Positions 46,770-55,029 of a DNA stretch of 64,000 nucleotides are shown piece by piece. The position numbers were made by a program, and so were the translations under genes. The notes beneath the pieces are model-generated. The model searched no databases. It was not told where the DNA came from and saw nothing but the letters and a program-made list of their open reading frames with translations. The stretch is from Serratia inhibens (GTDB taxonomy: Bacteria > Pseudomonadota > Gammaproteobacteria > Enterobacterales > Enterobacteriaceae). Within the stretch, counting starts at the first letter, position 1. Each line of letters opens with the position of its first letter. Location: positions 1 through 64,000 of the forward strand of contig NZ_QYYG01000006.1 in the NCBI RefSeq assembly GCF_003591175.1. The letters run 5' to 3'.

Positions 46770-47048
46770 GTGGAGCTTAACATTCTGGAAGATGAGAAAC
46801 GTTTCTATATAAACGATCGGCAGGGTAAAACGATCGCCGAGATATCTTTTGTGCCGAGCGGGGATAAATTAACCATTATCGATCACACCTGGGTAGATGA
46901 GGTGTTGAAAGGCCAGGGAGTGGGTAAAAAACTGGTGGCGCGGGTGGTGGCGAGAATGCGGGCGGAAAACCGTAAAATCATTCCGCTGTGCCCGTTCGCC
47001 AAACACGAATTCGACACCACGCCGGAATATCAGGACATTCGTGCCTGA
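46770..47048 (+). CDS. YjdJ-type mini GNAT N-acetyltransferase
   Basis: A 92-residue compact GNAT-fold protein. The acetyl-CoA loop is [16 protein letters not shown], and [21 protein letters not shown] is the conserved C-terminus of the YjdJ/Yidj group. Start codon GTG, with AGGAGAAAGGCT upstream. Substrate unknown. A GC stem-loop (47058-47075) follows. Confidence 0.85.
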   Translation: MELNILEDEKRFYINDRQGKTIAEISFVPSGDKLTIIDHTWVDEVLKGQGVGKKLVARVVARMRAENRKIIPLCPFAKHEFDTTPEYQDIRA

Positions 47049-47057
47049 AGGTTTAGC

Positions 47058-47075
47058 GGGGCGCTGCTGCGCCCC
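47058..47075. terminator. stem-loop between the GNAT gene and yodC
   Basis: GGGGCGC / GCGCCCC with loop TGCT between convergent genes. Confidence 0.65.
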
Positions 47076-47081
47076 GACCGT

Positions 47082-47264
47082 TCAGCATACGCCAAAATCA
47101 CCGTCTTCATGATAGAGCGCCACGTCGCTGGCCTGGACTTCCGCACGTTGCTCGGTGCCCAGTTCGTTCCAACTGCAGACCAGTGTGTCACCATCAATGG
47201 CTACCACGATCATTTTTGGGCCGCCGGTGGTGCGCTGTACAAAATCGCCGATAGCAAATGCCAT
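47082..47264 (-). CDS. yodC: YodC-family small protein (DUF2158)
   Basis: A 60-residue protein that reads AIGDFVQRTTGGPKMIVVAIDGD then LVCSWNELG, the DUF2158/YodC pattern of a small beta-rich domain. Function unknown. The end CHEDGDFGVC-like tail (YHEDGDFGVC) is not shared with the E. coli protein as I recall it. Confidence 0.75.
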   Translation of the reverse strand: MAFAIGDFVQRTTGGPKMIVVAIDGDTLVCSWNELGTEQRAEVQASDVALYHEDGDFGVC

Positions 47265-47422
47265 TGTTTTCTCTCCGGTTCAAGGGGTAAAAGCTTAAGT
47301 ATAGTCGGCTGTGGGCAGGCTTTGCGCAAGAAGGTGCAGCCGCCATGGGCGGAATAAAACGTTGGGGGGAGGTGACCTCCCCAAGAACGGATGTGTGAAG
47401 GGTTTACTGCCGGAGGGAATAA

Positions 47423-48157
47423 TCAGGCGGGTTTATGGGCGGCCAGGATAAAGATCATCGGGCGTTCTTTTTCTTCATCGAGCGCCGGGTTTTCCGCTAT
47501 TTGCTGCGTCGAAGGGCCCCATTCATTCAAATAGGTGATAATGAATCCCTGTTGTACCAGCAGATTGATATAGCTGCCGAGCATACGGTGTTGCTTGATG
47601 ACGCCTTCCGCCAGCCAGTTGGAGATCCGGGGCCCTTCCTGCTGATAGCCGTTGACCGGCCAGGATTTTTGCCCGTGTTGATCGACCAGCCAGCCCTGAT
47701 GCTGCGGCGCGGTATAAATCGGGTGCTCGGCGGTGAAGATAAACTGCCCACCTGCCGCCAGCGCCTGATAAACCGTGGCAAACAGCCGGGCCAGATCTTC
47801 GATATAGTGCAGCGTCAGCGAACTGTAGGCCAGATCGCAAGATGCCGGCGGCAGTTGAAGCTGTTCCAGATCCTGCCGGCGGTATTCAATGCCGATGTCC
47901 TGCGTCATCTCCCGCGCTTTGTTCAGCATTTTCTCGGAAAGGTCCATGCCAAGCACGCTCGCGGCGCCCTGTTCGCGTGCGCTGCGGCAGAACCAACCGT
48001 AACCGCAGCCGAGATCGACCACCTTCTTGCCGTGCAAATCCGGCAATATGCTGCGGATAGTCGGCCATTCCGGCGCGCCGTCCAGCCCGTTTACCGAGCG
48101 GCTGAGTTGGGCATAACCGTCGAAGAAGGCCTGATTGTCATAAATATTTTGCGTCAT
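47423..48157 (-). CDS. class I SAM-dependent methyltransferase
   Basis: A 244-residue methyltransferase. Motif I is VVDLGCGYGWFCRSA, motif II region LGMDLSEKMLNKARE, and motif IV/post I region CDLAYSSLTLHYIED. It resembles UbiE/YcgJ-type enzymes acting on small molecules. Start at the ATG of MTQNIYDNQ (CAGGGG upstream); a longer frame begins inside the intergenic DNA. Substrate unknown. Confidence 0.88.
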   Translation of the reverse strand: MTQNIYDNQAFFDGYAQLSRSVNGLDGAPEWPTIRSILPDLHGKKVVDLGCGYGWFCRSAREQGAASVLGMDLSEKMLNKAREMTQDIGIEYRRQDLEQLQLPPASCDLAYSSLTLHYIEDLARLFATVYQALAAGGQFIFTAEHPIYTAPQHQGWLVDQHGQKSWPVNGYQQEGPRISNWLAEGVIKQHRMLGSYINLLVQQGFIITYLNEWGPSTQQIAENPALDEEKERPMIFILAAHKPA

Positions 48158-48318
48158 AACGACCCCTGTTTGGGAAAAATACTGCCGAATCTTTGGACAG
48201 TACCGCCATGTTATCCGCACATCCGGCTGATTTCTATAATAAACGCCGTGCTAAACCCTCTCGCGTATCGCATAATTTTAAGCCGGTTTAAGCAGGGGAA
48301 ATAACCACAGGAACGGAT

Positions 48319-48771
48319 ATGAACATGATTTCGGTGCGTCAATCACCTGAGTTTAGGCAACAGGCGATTCGCTATTTCCAGCAGCAATGGGCTTCGCCAG
48401 ACACCCTGATGATGTATGAAGATGCCATCACCCGCAGCATTGGCGCAGCCAATCCACTGCCGCAGTGGTATTTGCTGATGGACGGCCACGACATCCTGGG
48501 TTGTGCGGGGTTGATCACCAATGACTTTATCAGCCGTGGCGAGTTGTACCCCTGGCTGTGTGCGCTGTATGTGGAAGAAGCGCACCGTGGGCGCGGTTAC
48601 GGTTCGTTGCTGATTAATCATGTGGCGGAAGAGGCTCGCAAATTTGGCTTCCCGCACCTGCATCTGTGCACCGATCTTGAGGGCTACTACGAAAAGCAGG
48701 GTTTTGCCTTTAACGGATTGGGCTATCACCCCTGGGGAGAGGCTTCAAGGGTGTATACGCGGGCGCTGTAA
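48319..48771 (+). CDS. GNAT-family N-acetyltransferase
   Basis: A 150-residue GNAT protein. PWLCALYVEEAHRGRGYGSLLINH (about residues 74-97) holds the acetyl-CoA loop RGRGYG, and YYEKQGF near the end is the usual substrate-side motif. It is divergent from the methyltransferase gene (161 bp apart). Substrate unknown. Confidence 0.88.
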   Translation: MNMISVRQSPEFRQQAIRYFQQQWASPDTLMMYEDAITRSIGAANPLPQWYLLMDGHDILGCAGLITNDFISRGELYPWLCALYVEEAHRGRGYGSLLINHVAEEARKFGFPHLHLCTDLEGYYEKQGFAFNGLGYHPWGEASRVYTRAL

Positions 48772-48779
48772 AGACCGCC

Positions 48780-48822
48780 GCAGCCAGGCCCGCCGTATCA
48801 ATAAGGCGAACCTGGCTGCGGT
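48780..48822. terminator. long-loop hairpin after the GNAT gene
   Basis: CGCAGCCAGG near 48780 pairs with CCTGGCTGCG ending near 48821, around a 21-nt loop, between convergent GNAT and ydbC genes. Terminator function is uncertain. Confidence 0.4.
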
Positions 48823-48835
48823 GTGGGGTGCATTG

Positions 48836-49699
48836 TCAGGCGAGAGCATCCAGCGCTTTGGCGATATCCTCCGTCCACGGCCAATCAGGCACCGCGAGGT
48901 TTTCGCGCAAATGACCGATGGAGGAGGTGCCCGGTATCAGCAGAATATTGGGCGAACGATGATACAGCCACGCCAGCGCGGTTTGCAGAGGAGTGGCCCC
49001 GAGACGCACAGCGATATCTGATAACGCCGAGGATTGGAGCGGCGTAAAACCGCCGAGCGGGAAAAACGGCACATAAGCGATGCCTTCCCGAGCCAGATGG
49101 TCAATCAGCGCATCATCGCCACGGTTTATCAGGTTGTAGTGGTTTTGCACGCAAACAATGTTGCAAATCTTGCGCGCCTGCGCCACCTGGGTCGGTGTCA
49201 CATTACTCAGGCCTATGTGTTTCACCAGCCCCAGGCGTTGAAGCTCCGCGAGGAACGTCAGGGGTTCCTCTATCGAGCCTTCCGCCGGACCATGGCTATC
49301 AAGCATGATCCTGAGATTGACCACGTCCAGCGTTTCAAGCCCCAGATTACGCAGATTGTCATGTACCGCGCTGGTCAGTTCTGCGGCGGAAAAGGCCGGC
49401 AGCCATGAGGCGTCCGCACCCCGGCGCGCGCCGATCTTGGTGACAAGGGTCAGATCGTCCGGATAGGGGGCCAGCGCTTCGCGAATCAATTGGTTAGTGA
49501 TATGCGGGCCGTAAAAGTCGCTGGTGTCGATATGATTTACCCCCAGCGCAACGGCTTCCCGCAGTACCGCCAGGGCGGCATCAGGATCCTTCGGTGGCCC
49601 GAACACGCCGGGGCCGGCCAACTGCATGGCGCCGTAGCCGAGCCGCTTGACGTTTCGATCGCCAAGGGGAAATGTGTGCTGCTTGTCGTTATTGGACAT
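48836..49699 (-). CDS. ydbC: aldo/keto reductase YdbC
   Basis: A 287-residue NADPH-dependent aldo/keto reductase close to E. coli YdbC, a pyridoxal reductase. GYGAMQLAGPGVFGPP near the start, DTSDFYGPHITNQLI (catalytic Asp and Tyr, about 58-72), VTKIGARR (Lys), LSNVTPTQVAQA and LIPGTSS (cofactor site) are all present. It stands alone with its own upstream region. Confidence 0.92.
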   Translation of the reverse strand: MSNNDKQHTFPLGDRNVKRLGYGAMQLAGPGVFGPPKDPDAALAVLREAVALGVNHIDTSDFYGPHITNQLIREALAPYPDDLTLVTKIGARRGADASWLPAFSAAELTSAVHDNLRNLGLETLDVVNLRIMLDSHGPAEGSIEEPLTFLAELQRLGLVKHIGLSNVTPTQVAQARKICNIVCVQNHYNLINRGDDALIDHLAREGIAYVPFFPLGGFTPLQSSALSDIAVRLGATPLQTALAWLYHRSPNILLIPGTSSIGHLRENLAVPDWPWTEDIAKALDALA

Positions 49700-49854
49700 A
49701 ACTTGTCTCCTGTTGGGATAGTCAGCGGGGTAGCCGCATTTATTTATAATAGGCGCTGCTCATCCCCGTGATAAGTAGTGGGACAGTGGCGGGTTGAGAG
49801 CGGTAAGCTTTGCCGACAGATCGGTGCCAAATCCCTCGGATCCCACCACGTTAA

Positions 49855-50559
49855 TCAGCAAATGTCGCCCTGGCCGTTGCACGGCCGCATCTCGAGAGCG
49901 CGCCACTCCTTAACGAGCAGCCGGCGACTCCGAAGGTAGCGTTCGGCAAGAACTTCAGCGCTTGTGATATCGTCCATGCCGATCACACGGAACTGTTCAT
50001 CCAGCTCGCACCAGGCTGCGACAAACCGCCTGGCTTCGATGAAGCCCAGCATGATCGGCCATATTACCTGCTCATCTTCCGGTGCGTGTTCGAGAGACAG
50101 CTTGATGCGCAGCTTACGCTGCTCGCGCAGCGCCCGGCGGATTTCGCTCAGATCGAGATGGGTCGAGTCTTTCAGCGAATGGCCTACATAGATAGTGTCA
50201 TCGTCGAAGGCCGCTCGCATGTCGGGCGGAAGAACGGCGTTGATTTTGGCCAGCGCGTTTGTTACCGCAAGGGCTAACCTATCGTCGGTCTGACGGCTGA
50301 CCCACTTGGCGCCGGTCACGAGCGCCAGGATCTCTTCTTCGGTAAAAGACATGGGGGGCAGGAGAAATCCTGGCCGCAGGATGTAGCCGACGCCTGGCTC
50401 TCCGTCGATGTCGGCTCCCATGTCTTGCAGTGTGGCAACGTCGCGGCGGATGGTTCGCAGGGACACGCCCAACTCGTGCGCAAGTGCCTGGCCCGAGACC
50501 GTTCTTCGGTGTCGGCGGAGCACTTGCATCAGGTCGAACAATCGATGACTTCTGGCCAT
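49855..50559 (-). CDS. YafY-type helix-turn-helix/WYL regulator
   Basis: A 234-residue regulator: DeoR-like helix-turn-helix at residues 5-58 (SGQALAHELGVSLRTIRRDVATL) and a WYL-type ligand domain further on, whose usual WYL triad is replaced by a divergent FVAAWCEL-type strand. WYL regulators often sense nucleotides or DNA damage signals. It starts 2 bp after the stop of the quinone-oxidoreductase-like gene on the same strand, so the two form an operon in which the enzyme gene comes first. Confidence 0.88.
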   Translation of the reverse strand: MARSHRLFDLMQVLRRHRRTVSGQALAHELGVSLRTIRRDVATLQDMGADIDGEPGVGYILRPGFLLPPMSFTEEEILALVTGAKWVSRQTDDRLALAVTNALAKINAVLPPDMRAAFDDDTIYVGHSLKDSTHLDLSEIRRALREQRKLRIKLSLEHAPEDEQVIWPIMLGFIEARRFVAAWCELDEQFRVIGMDDITSAEVLAERYLRSRRLLVKEWRALEMRPCNGQGDIC

Positions 50560-50561
50560 GC

Positions 50562-51494
50562 TTACTCCATCGCCACAATGCCTTTACCGCCGAGCTTGCG
50601 GCCCTTTTCAAGCTCGGTGATCAGTTTAATCGCTCCCTCCAGAGCAACGGTTTCGCCAATCGCGATTTGGAACTTGCCCTCTTCAGCGGCACTGGCAATC
50701 TTTTCCAGGATGTCGGCTCGCGGCGAACCAATGACTGGCTTCAACCGTCGATCGAAGACAGCCCGAATGAACTTGCCCAGGTCGGGGTTGAGATCAAGGA
50801 ACATGCCCCCGCGGTGTAGCATAGCCACGCCGGTGGATACGGACATTGTCGCAGCAGTGTCGTATACCACATCGAAGCGCGTGGTTATTGACGACAAATC
50901 CGTTGCGCGATAGTCGTAGACCCTTTGTACGCCAAGTGATTTAGCGCGCTCCATGTCTCGGGAGCTGCAACTTCCGGAAACGACCGCACCGAAAAGCCGG
51001 GCGATCTGCACGGATGCTTCGCCAACCGCTCCGGCACAGCCATTAATGAATACGTGCTGACCCGCTTGCAGCCTGGCCTTGTCGATCAGTCCGTTCCATG
51101 CGGTCACGCCCGACGTACCCAGACAGGCGGCATCCTCGAAGGAGATACTCTCGGGCTTCCTGGTCAGAAAATTTTCTTTCGTGATCACCGACTGGCCAAG
51201 CGCACCGCTTTCCTTGAAGCGAGCGAGGCCGAAGACGGCGTCGCCTACCCGGAAGCGCGAGACACCTGGGCCAATGGAGGTGACGATACCGGAAAAATCC
51301 ATTCCCATGGCGCGGGGAAAACGTCTGCCGGTGACGATCTTCATCAGTCCGCTGCGCAGCTTCCAGTCGATTGGGTTGATTGCCGCGAACCTGACTCGCA
51401 CGACCACTTCATCGTTACCGGGTGCGGGTAATTCAAACTCATCGACCCGCATCAACTCCGGGCCACCATAACTGTCGTACTGAATACGTTTCAT
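50562..51494 (-). CDS. NADPH:quinone-oxidoreductase-like MDR protein
   Basis: A 310-residue medium-chain dehydrogenase/reductase without zinc ligands. The catalytic domain begins MKRIQYDSYGGPELM, with NPIDWKLRSG and GMDFSGIVTSIGPGV; the cofactor domain has HVFINGCAGAVGEASVQIAR, a variant of the usual AGGVGxxxxQ loop (here CAGAVG). It belongs with quinone or enone reductases. Start at the ATG of MKRIQYD, giving the normal family beginning. Cotranscribed with the WYL regulator. Confidence 0.88.
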   Translation of the reverse strand: MKRIQYDSYGGPELMRVDEFELPAPGNDEVVVRVRFAAINPIDWKLRSGLMKIVTGRRFPRAMGMDFSGIVTSIGPGVSRFRVGDAVFGLARFKESGALGQSVITKENFLTRKPESISFEDAACLGTSGVTAWNGLIDKARLQAGQHVFINGCAGAVGEASVQIARLFGAVVSGSCSSRDMERAKSLGVQRVYDYRATDLSSITTRFDVVYDTAATMSVSTGVAMLHRGGMFLDLNPDLGKFIRAVFDRRLKPVIGSPRADILEKIASAAEEGKFQIAIGETVALEGAIKLITELEKGRKLGGKGIVAME

Positions 51495-51680
51495 GTGCTT
51501 CACCAAGGTTTGAGCGGTTCTGGTCGAGGTACGTTGCAAGTCCTTCTAAAAGACAGAGGGAGATGAGAGCGATTTGGATGCCTCTCTTGCTTGCGAAGCC
51601 ATCCTATAACGCCGTGATGACAGTTTCTGGCACCATTCGTCGGGCTCTTTTTGCACCGCCAATCCAGGGCGCTCTACCCT

Positions 51681-52469
51681 TTATCGGGTGCGTAGCACTT
51701 CGCCGACTACCGGTGCTGCTGAAAAGGCATTTGGCCAGCCGGCATAGAAAGCGCAATGGGTCACAATTTCCCCCGCTTCTTCGGCGGTCAATCCGTTATC
51801 CATCGCCCGGTTAAGGTGGTAACCGATTTGCGCGCTCTGCCCCGATGCTATCAGCGCGCTTACCGTCACCAGACTCCTGTCCCGGGGCTTAAGTGCCGGT
51901 CTCTGCCAAAGATCGAGAAAGAGAGGGGCGGTGGTGAATTTGACCAGCCCGGGGGAAATTGGCGCGACATTTTTTTCCACCGTTGCTGAACGCTGCCGTT
52001 CGGCATCCTGATTAAGCGGCAGAAGCGCAGGAGAGGCTTCGGCTAACTGTTCTGCAGTGACGCCACGCTCCTGAAAAACACCTTTAGTGACTGCGATAGC
52101 CGACATCGCGTTTGGCCATCCGGAATAGAACGCAAGGTGCGTGATAATTTCCGATACTTCGGCCGGCGTGACGCCACTGTCGAGAGCAACCCCGACATAG
52201 TGCTTCAGCTCGGTGGGCTGGTTCCTGGCAATCAGAATGGCCAGGGTAACGATGCTGCGGTCACGTTGCGAAAGTTCGTCACGTTTCCAAAGGTCGTCCG
52301 TAATGGCTTCGCTACCGAAGCGGGCCAGCGCCGGAGAAACGGATTGGATATCGGCAACTGAAAGGCCCGATGGGTTAATTTTCAACATGGCTTCACCTCT
52401 TTTTTCTTCTGCATCCGCGAAATCTGCAAGTACCAGCGACATCACTACAGCGGCAACAATCTCTTTCAT
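51681..52469 (-). CDS. exported double carboxymuconolactone-decarboxylase-domain protein
   Basis: A 262-residue protein with a signal peptide (MKEIVAAVVMSLVLADFADA) and two tandem CMD domains. Each ends with the same block: HLAFYSGWPNAMSAIAV (about 147) and HCAFYAGWPNAFSAAPV (about 241). No redox CxxC is present, so it is of the decarboxylase-like rather than AhpD type. GAGG lies 6 nt before the chosen ATG; another ATG 12 bp upstream is less well placed. Last gene of the co-oriented cluster. Confidence 0.87.
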   Translation of the reverse strand: MKEIVAAVVMSLVLADFADAEEKRGEAMLKINPSGLSVADIQSVSPALARFGSEAITDDLWKRDELSQRDRSIVTLAILIARNQPTELKHYVGVALDSGVTPAEVSEIITHLAFYSGWPNAMSAIAVTKGVFQERGVTAEQLAEASPALLPLNQDAERQRSATVEKNVAPISPGLVKFTTAPLFLDLWQRPALKPRDRSLVTVSALIASGQSAQIGYHLNRAMDNGLTAEEAGEIVTHCAFYAGWPNAFSAAPVVGEVLRTR

Positions 52470-52510
52470 CGCAAACCTCATTGATCATCTCATCGACGGG
52501 ATCTCAGGCG

Positions 52511-53230
52511 TTAATCATCAAACTGCATGGCGCCTTTATTTCTGAGAAAAACGGGCACGACAGGGATTGATTCCTTCGCGGTTGTCATTTCTGAGGTTTG
52601 CTCTATATACCCCCGGAAGTGCGGTGTCTGCCTGTGCCGTTGATAATCAGCTTCGCTGGCGTAAATTTCATAGAAGTACCAGCGATTCTCATTTTTCGCA
52701 TCGGTTGCGGCATACATAGCCAGCACGCCATCTTCAAGCTTCAGGGAGTCAGACATTTCCGCGAGGACGATATTTTTGAAGGCCTGTTGGTGCTCGGGTT
52801 TTACATCGACAATTACCAGGTTATTTATCGTTCTCTCGTTTTGTACTATTCGCTTATCGCCAAGGAATTGCGGTGTGACATCTGTTTTGCTTTTTTTATC
52901 TGTGATTTCAGGAGCACGCTCAATAAACGCCTGGTACTGCTCTGAATCTAAATGTTTTTTATAGGCCTCTTTTCCGGCGTAGATTTCAATCATGTACGCC
53001 TGGTTTAGATCATCCTTGCGTTTGAGCGAGTACATTGCCAAGGTGCCACTTTCAGTCTCAACGGAAGAGGAAATATTGCTTCTGGCGACTTCATCATACT
53101 GCCGGCTTTTCCCCGCCTTGATGCCAAGTTCGAAAATGTTCATAACGGTTTTATCCAGCGGAGTTGCGCTGGTGGCAAATGCGGGGCTACCAAACAGCAG
53201 GCAGAGTGTCATGGTGATGATGTTTTTCAC
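52511..53230 (-). CDS. exported protein with two antibiotic-biosynthesis-monooxygenase (ABM) domains
   Basis: A 239-residue protein with a signal peptide (LCLLFGSPAFA) and two ABM-like ferredoxin folds: residues about 28-120 (NIFELGIKAGKSRQYDEV, MIEIYAGKEAYKKHLDSEQYQ) and 135-230 (VIVDVKPEHQQAFKNI, FYEIYASEADYQRHRQTPHF). ABM folds act on quinols or as small-molecule oxygenases, and export is unusual. The start codon is GTG, with AAGGAATTTT before it. The gene is AT-richer than its neighbours. Confidence 0.85.
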   Translation of the reverse strand: MKNIITMTLCLLFGSPAFATSATPLDKTVMNIFELGIKAGKSRQYDEVARSNISSSVETESGTLAMYSLKRKDDLNQAYMIEIYAGKEAYKKHLDSEQYQAFIERAPEITDKKSKTDVTPQFLGDKRIVQNERTINNLVIVDVKPEHQQAFKNIVLAEMSDSLKLEDGVLAMYAATDAKNENRWYFYEIYASEADYQRHRQTPHFRGYIEQTSEMTTAKESIPVVPVFLRNKGAMQFDD

Positions 53231-53493
53231 AAAATTCCTTTATTTTATAGTTGGTTATGGGGTGAGTGGTGGTTATTTTCACTTTCACCGTTCAATAAAC
53301 TGGTGCTGATATTCCGGCAACTTACCGCTGCTGGCGTTATTGAATGCCAGCGGCAGGAGGTAAGTCATACCGGCATGAAGGGCGCTGACTGGCATCAGAA
53401 AAGTAAGCATGATGATTTACGTACGTTAATCCACTTCATTCACTTCTCCTTTAGCCGAACGGTCGAATTGACTAACACGAACTATTGAGGCGA
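53231..53493 (-). other. intergenic stretch with a possible gene fragment
   Basis: A minus-strand frame of 41 codons (53285-53410) begins MLTFLMPVSALHAGMTYLLP and ends QHQFIER. It looks hydrophobic enough to be a broken membrane-protein start, but I could not assign it and nothing else is visible here. Confidence 0.3.
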
Positions 53494-53871
53494 CTAAGGT
53501 TTATCAGGTTCCTGGACAGGCAAACCTTCAACAATATAAGTGCGGGAATTCCCTGAGCGATGACGTATCGGTATGATATTTTGATACTCAGGGGAGTTGT
53601 ACCAGTCCTGAGCCTGTTTCAGACTGTCAAACTTAATAATGACCAGTCTGCCCTGGGCACCAAATCCCTCCTTAATATTGGGCTGCCCCCCGCGAACGAT
53701 AAAGCGTCCACCGTAGGGCCTGAAGGTAGACTCGACCTGAGCACTGTAAGGTTTTATCGCTTCTCGGTCAGTAGGCTGAAATTCTGCAACATAATAGGCC
53801 GGTGTCACCGCCAGTGCGGATGAAACGCCGGTAAATGCGATCAGGAAAGCCAGTATGATTTTTCGTATCAT
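53494..53871 (-). CDS. exported DUF1330-family protein
   Basis: A 125-residue protein with a signal peptide (MIRKIILAFLIAFTGVSSAL, cut near ALA-VTP) and a DUF1330 domain: AYYVAEFQPTDREAIKPYSAQV, FRPYGGRFIVRGG, and VIIKFDSLKQAQDWYNSPEYQ. DUF1330 is a ferredoxin-like fold of unknown role, often beside oxidoreductases. I start at the signal-peptide ATG; a longer frame reads upstream into the aldo/keto reductase remnant, and the ribosome binding site here is weak. Confidence 0.82.
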   Translation of the reverse strand: MIRKIILAFLIAFTGVSSALAVTPAYYVAEFQPTDREAIKPYSAQVESTFRPYGGRFIVRGGQPNIKEGFGAQGRLVIIKFDSLKQAQDWYNSPEYQNIIPIRHRSGNSRTYIVEGLPVQEPDKP

Positions 53872-53970
53872 AGAGCTATGCGGAGACGTCGTCGGGCCGC
53901 CAGAACTCATGCACTTTATGCAAATACGGGATACCCATAAGTCGCTTTTACCCAATGGCGTGTACTGCAT
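53872..53970 (-). pseudogene. N-terminal fragment of an aldo/keto reductase
   Basis: In frame with and directly before the DUF1330 gene, 33 codons read MQYTPLGKSDLWVSRICIKC and MSSGGP, ending in a His-Ser pair. This is the first strand-loop-strand of YajO/YakC-type aldo/keto reductases (MQY.PLGK.DL.VSR.C.GCM..G). The rest of the reductase is missing. It appears to be the leftover of a gene deleted between its 5' end and the DUF1330 start. Confidence 0.75.
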
Positions 53971-53994
53971 CGTATATTCACCCCTCAAAATTAT

Positions 53995-54291
53995 TTATGA
54001 TTTCTGAAACTGGTGTAAGTTTTCCGCAATCATTTTTGGTGAAAATTCACTTACCTCATAGGTAGCCAGATTAGGGTAATAAACGTCCTCGCCAAGAATG
54101 GCCAGAAGCTCATCGCGATTTTCTACATTGGCAATAATGACTCCAGATCGTGCTCTGTCGGAATAAGGCCCTACGACCACAAATGCCCCCGTGGAAAAAT
54201 GGTGTTTAAACCATTGCGCATGACGAGCAAAGAGGGATTCATGCTGCTCAGGAGAAATCACATCTTTTACCGTAATATTGATGATGAACAA
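53995..54291 (-). CDS. YciI-family protein
   Basis: A 98-residue dimeric alpha+beta-barrel protein. FARHAQWFKHHFSTGAFVVVGPYSD contains the family His and the GPY segment, and ATYEVSEFSPKM follows near the end. YciI proteins are remote relatives of muconolactone isomerase; one member catalyses dehalogenation, but most are unassigned. It lies 14 bp after the flavodoxin-fold reductase gene, so the two are probably cotranscribed. Confidence 0.85.
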   Translation of the reverse strand: MFIINITVKDVISPEQHESLFARHAQWFKHHFSTGAFVVVGPYSDRARSGVIIANVENRDELLAILGEDVYYPNLATYEVSEFSPKMIAENLHQFQKS

Positions 54292-54305
54292 TTAATGCCT
54301 CTCTT

Positions 54306-54881
54306 TTATACAGCCAGTTTCAATTCTGGGGATAAGGATTCCAACAGCGCGATCAGTCGTGAGGCATGCTCTTTAGCCATTGTTTTCTGTTGCGCTATTT
54401 TATTTTCATCCCTGTCGGCATAACTGATACCACAGGTATACACCGGCATTTGCAAATCCAGATTGCAAAGTCTGGCGGTGGTTTCAAACTGGGCAAGGTA
54501 ATTTTCAAGGCTATGGCCAAAAAATCCTTCCGATGAATAGAGCGCTTGCGGTGCGCCGGTGGTAAACGAAAGAATAAGTTTTTTACCGCCAAGTTTTGCC
54601 GTTGAACCATGGGCGAACCCGTGGACAAAAACCTCATCCAGCCATAATTTCATCACGCCCGGGAGTGAATACCAGGAGAATGGAAATTGCCAGACGATCA
54701 CATCAGCTTTCAGCAGGCTTTCCTGCTCGGCTTTTACATTGATTCTGTTGTCCGGATAGAGCCAGTCCAGGCGGCGAATTTCAGCCTCTGGCAATGCCAG
54801 GGCTATCTCATCCAGGATAGTCGCGTTACCAATTGACTCGTTAAGATTCGGGTGTCCGGAAATAATCAGGATATTTTTCAT
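54306..54881 (-). CDS. flavodoxin-fold NAD(P)H:quinone oxidoreductase
   Basis: A 191-residue KefF/MdaB-like reductase. ILIISGHPNLNES is the N-terminal FMN/FAD strand-loop, VWQFPFSWYSLPGVMKLWLDEVF the conserved central block (about 70-92), and SFTTGAPQALYSSEGFFG a cofactor loop. It reduces quinones by two electrons. Start at ATG 54881, not the in-frame TTG two codons earlier. An AT-rich promoter region with an inverted repeat precedes it, so it may start a second transcript of the cluster. Confidence 0.9.
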   Translation of the reverse strand: MKNILIISGHPNLNESIGNATILDEIALALPEAEIRRLDWLYPDNRINVKAEQESLLKADVIVWQFPFSWYSLPGVMKLWLDEVFVHGFAHGSTAKLGGKKLILSFTTGAPQALYSSEGFFGHSLENYLAQFETTARLCNLDLQMPVYTCGISYADRDENKIAQQKTMAKEHASRLIALLESLSPELKLAV

Positions 54882-54966
54882 TTTCAATAGATTAAAAGTT
54901 AATTGTTTAATAGGTCTCCAGTATAGATTGACCGTATTCTGTTTTTTAGGGTATTAATAGCTCAAT

Positions 54967-54984
54967 AACTTTTAGCCAAAAGCT
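54967..54984. promoter_or_regulatory. inverted repeat upstream of the quinone reductase
   Basis: AACTTTT-AGCC-AAAAGCT, 86 bp before the reductase start, in AT-rich DNA that also carries TATACT (minus strand, near 54929). Candidate operator for an unlinked or cluster regulator. Confidence 0.4.
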
Positions 54985-55005
54985 AATAATAATCCTGATT
55001 GAATC

Positions 55006-55028
55006 AAGGCTTCCGCAAAGCCTTTTTT
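55006..55028 (+). terminator. plus-strand intrinsic terminator without an upstream plus-strand gene
   Basis: AAGGCTT-CCGCA-AAGCCTT followed by TTTT on the plus strand. It abuts the amidohydrolase stop. On the minus strand the stem is not followed by T residues, so it terminates transcription running against the cluster. Confidence 0.6.
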
Positions 55029-55029
55029 A

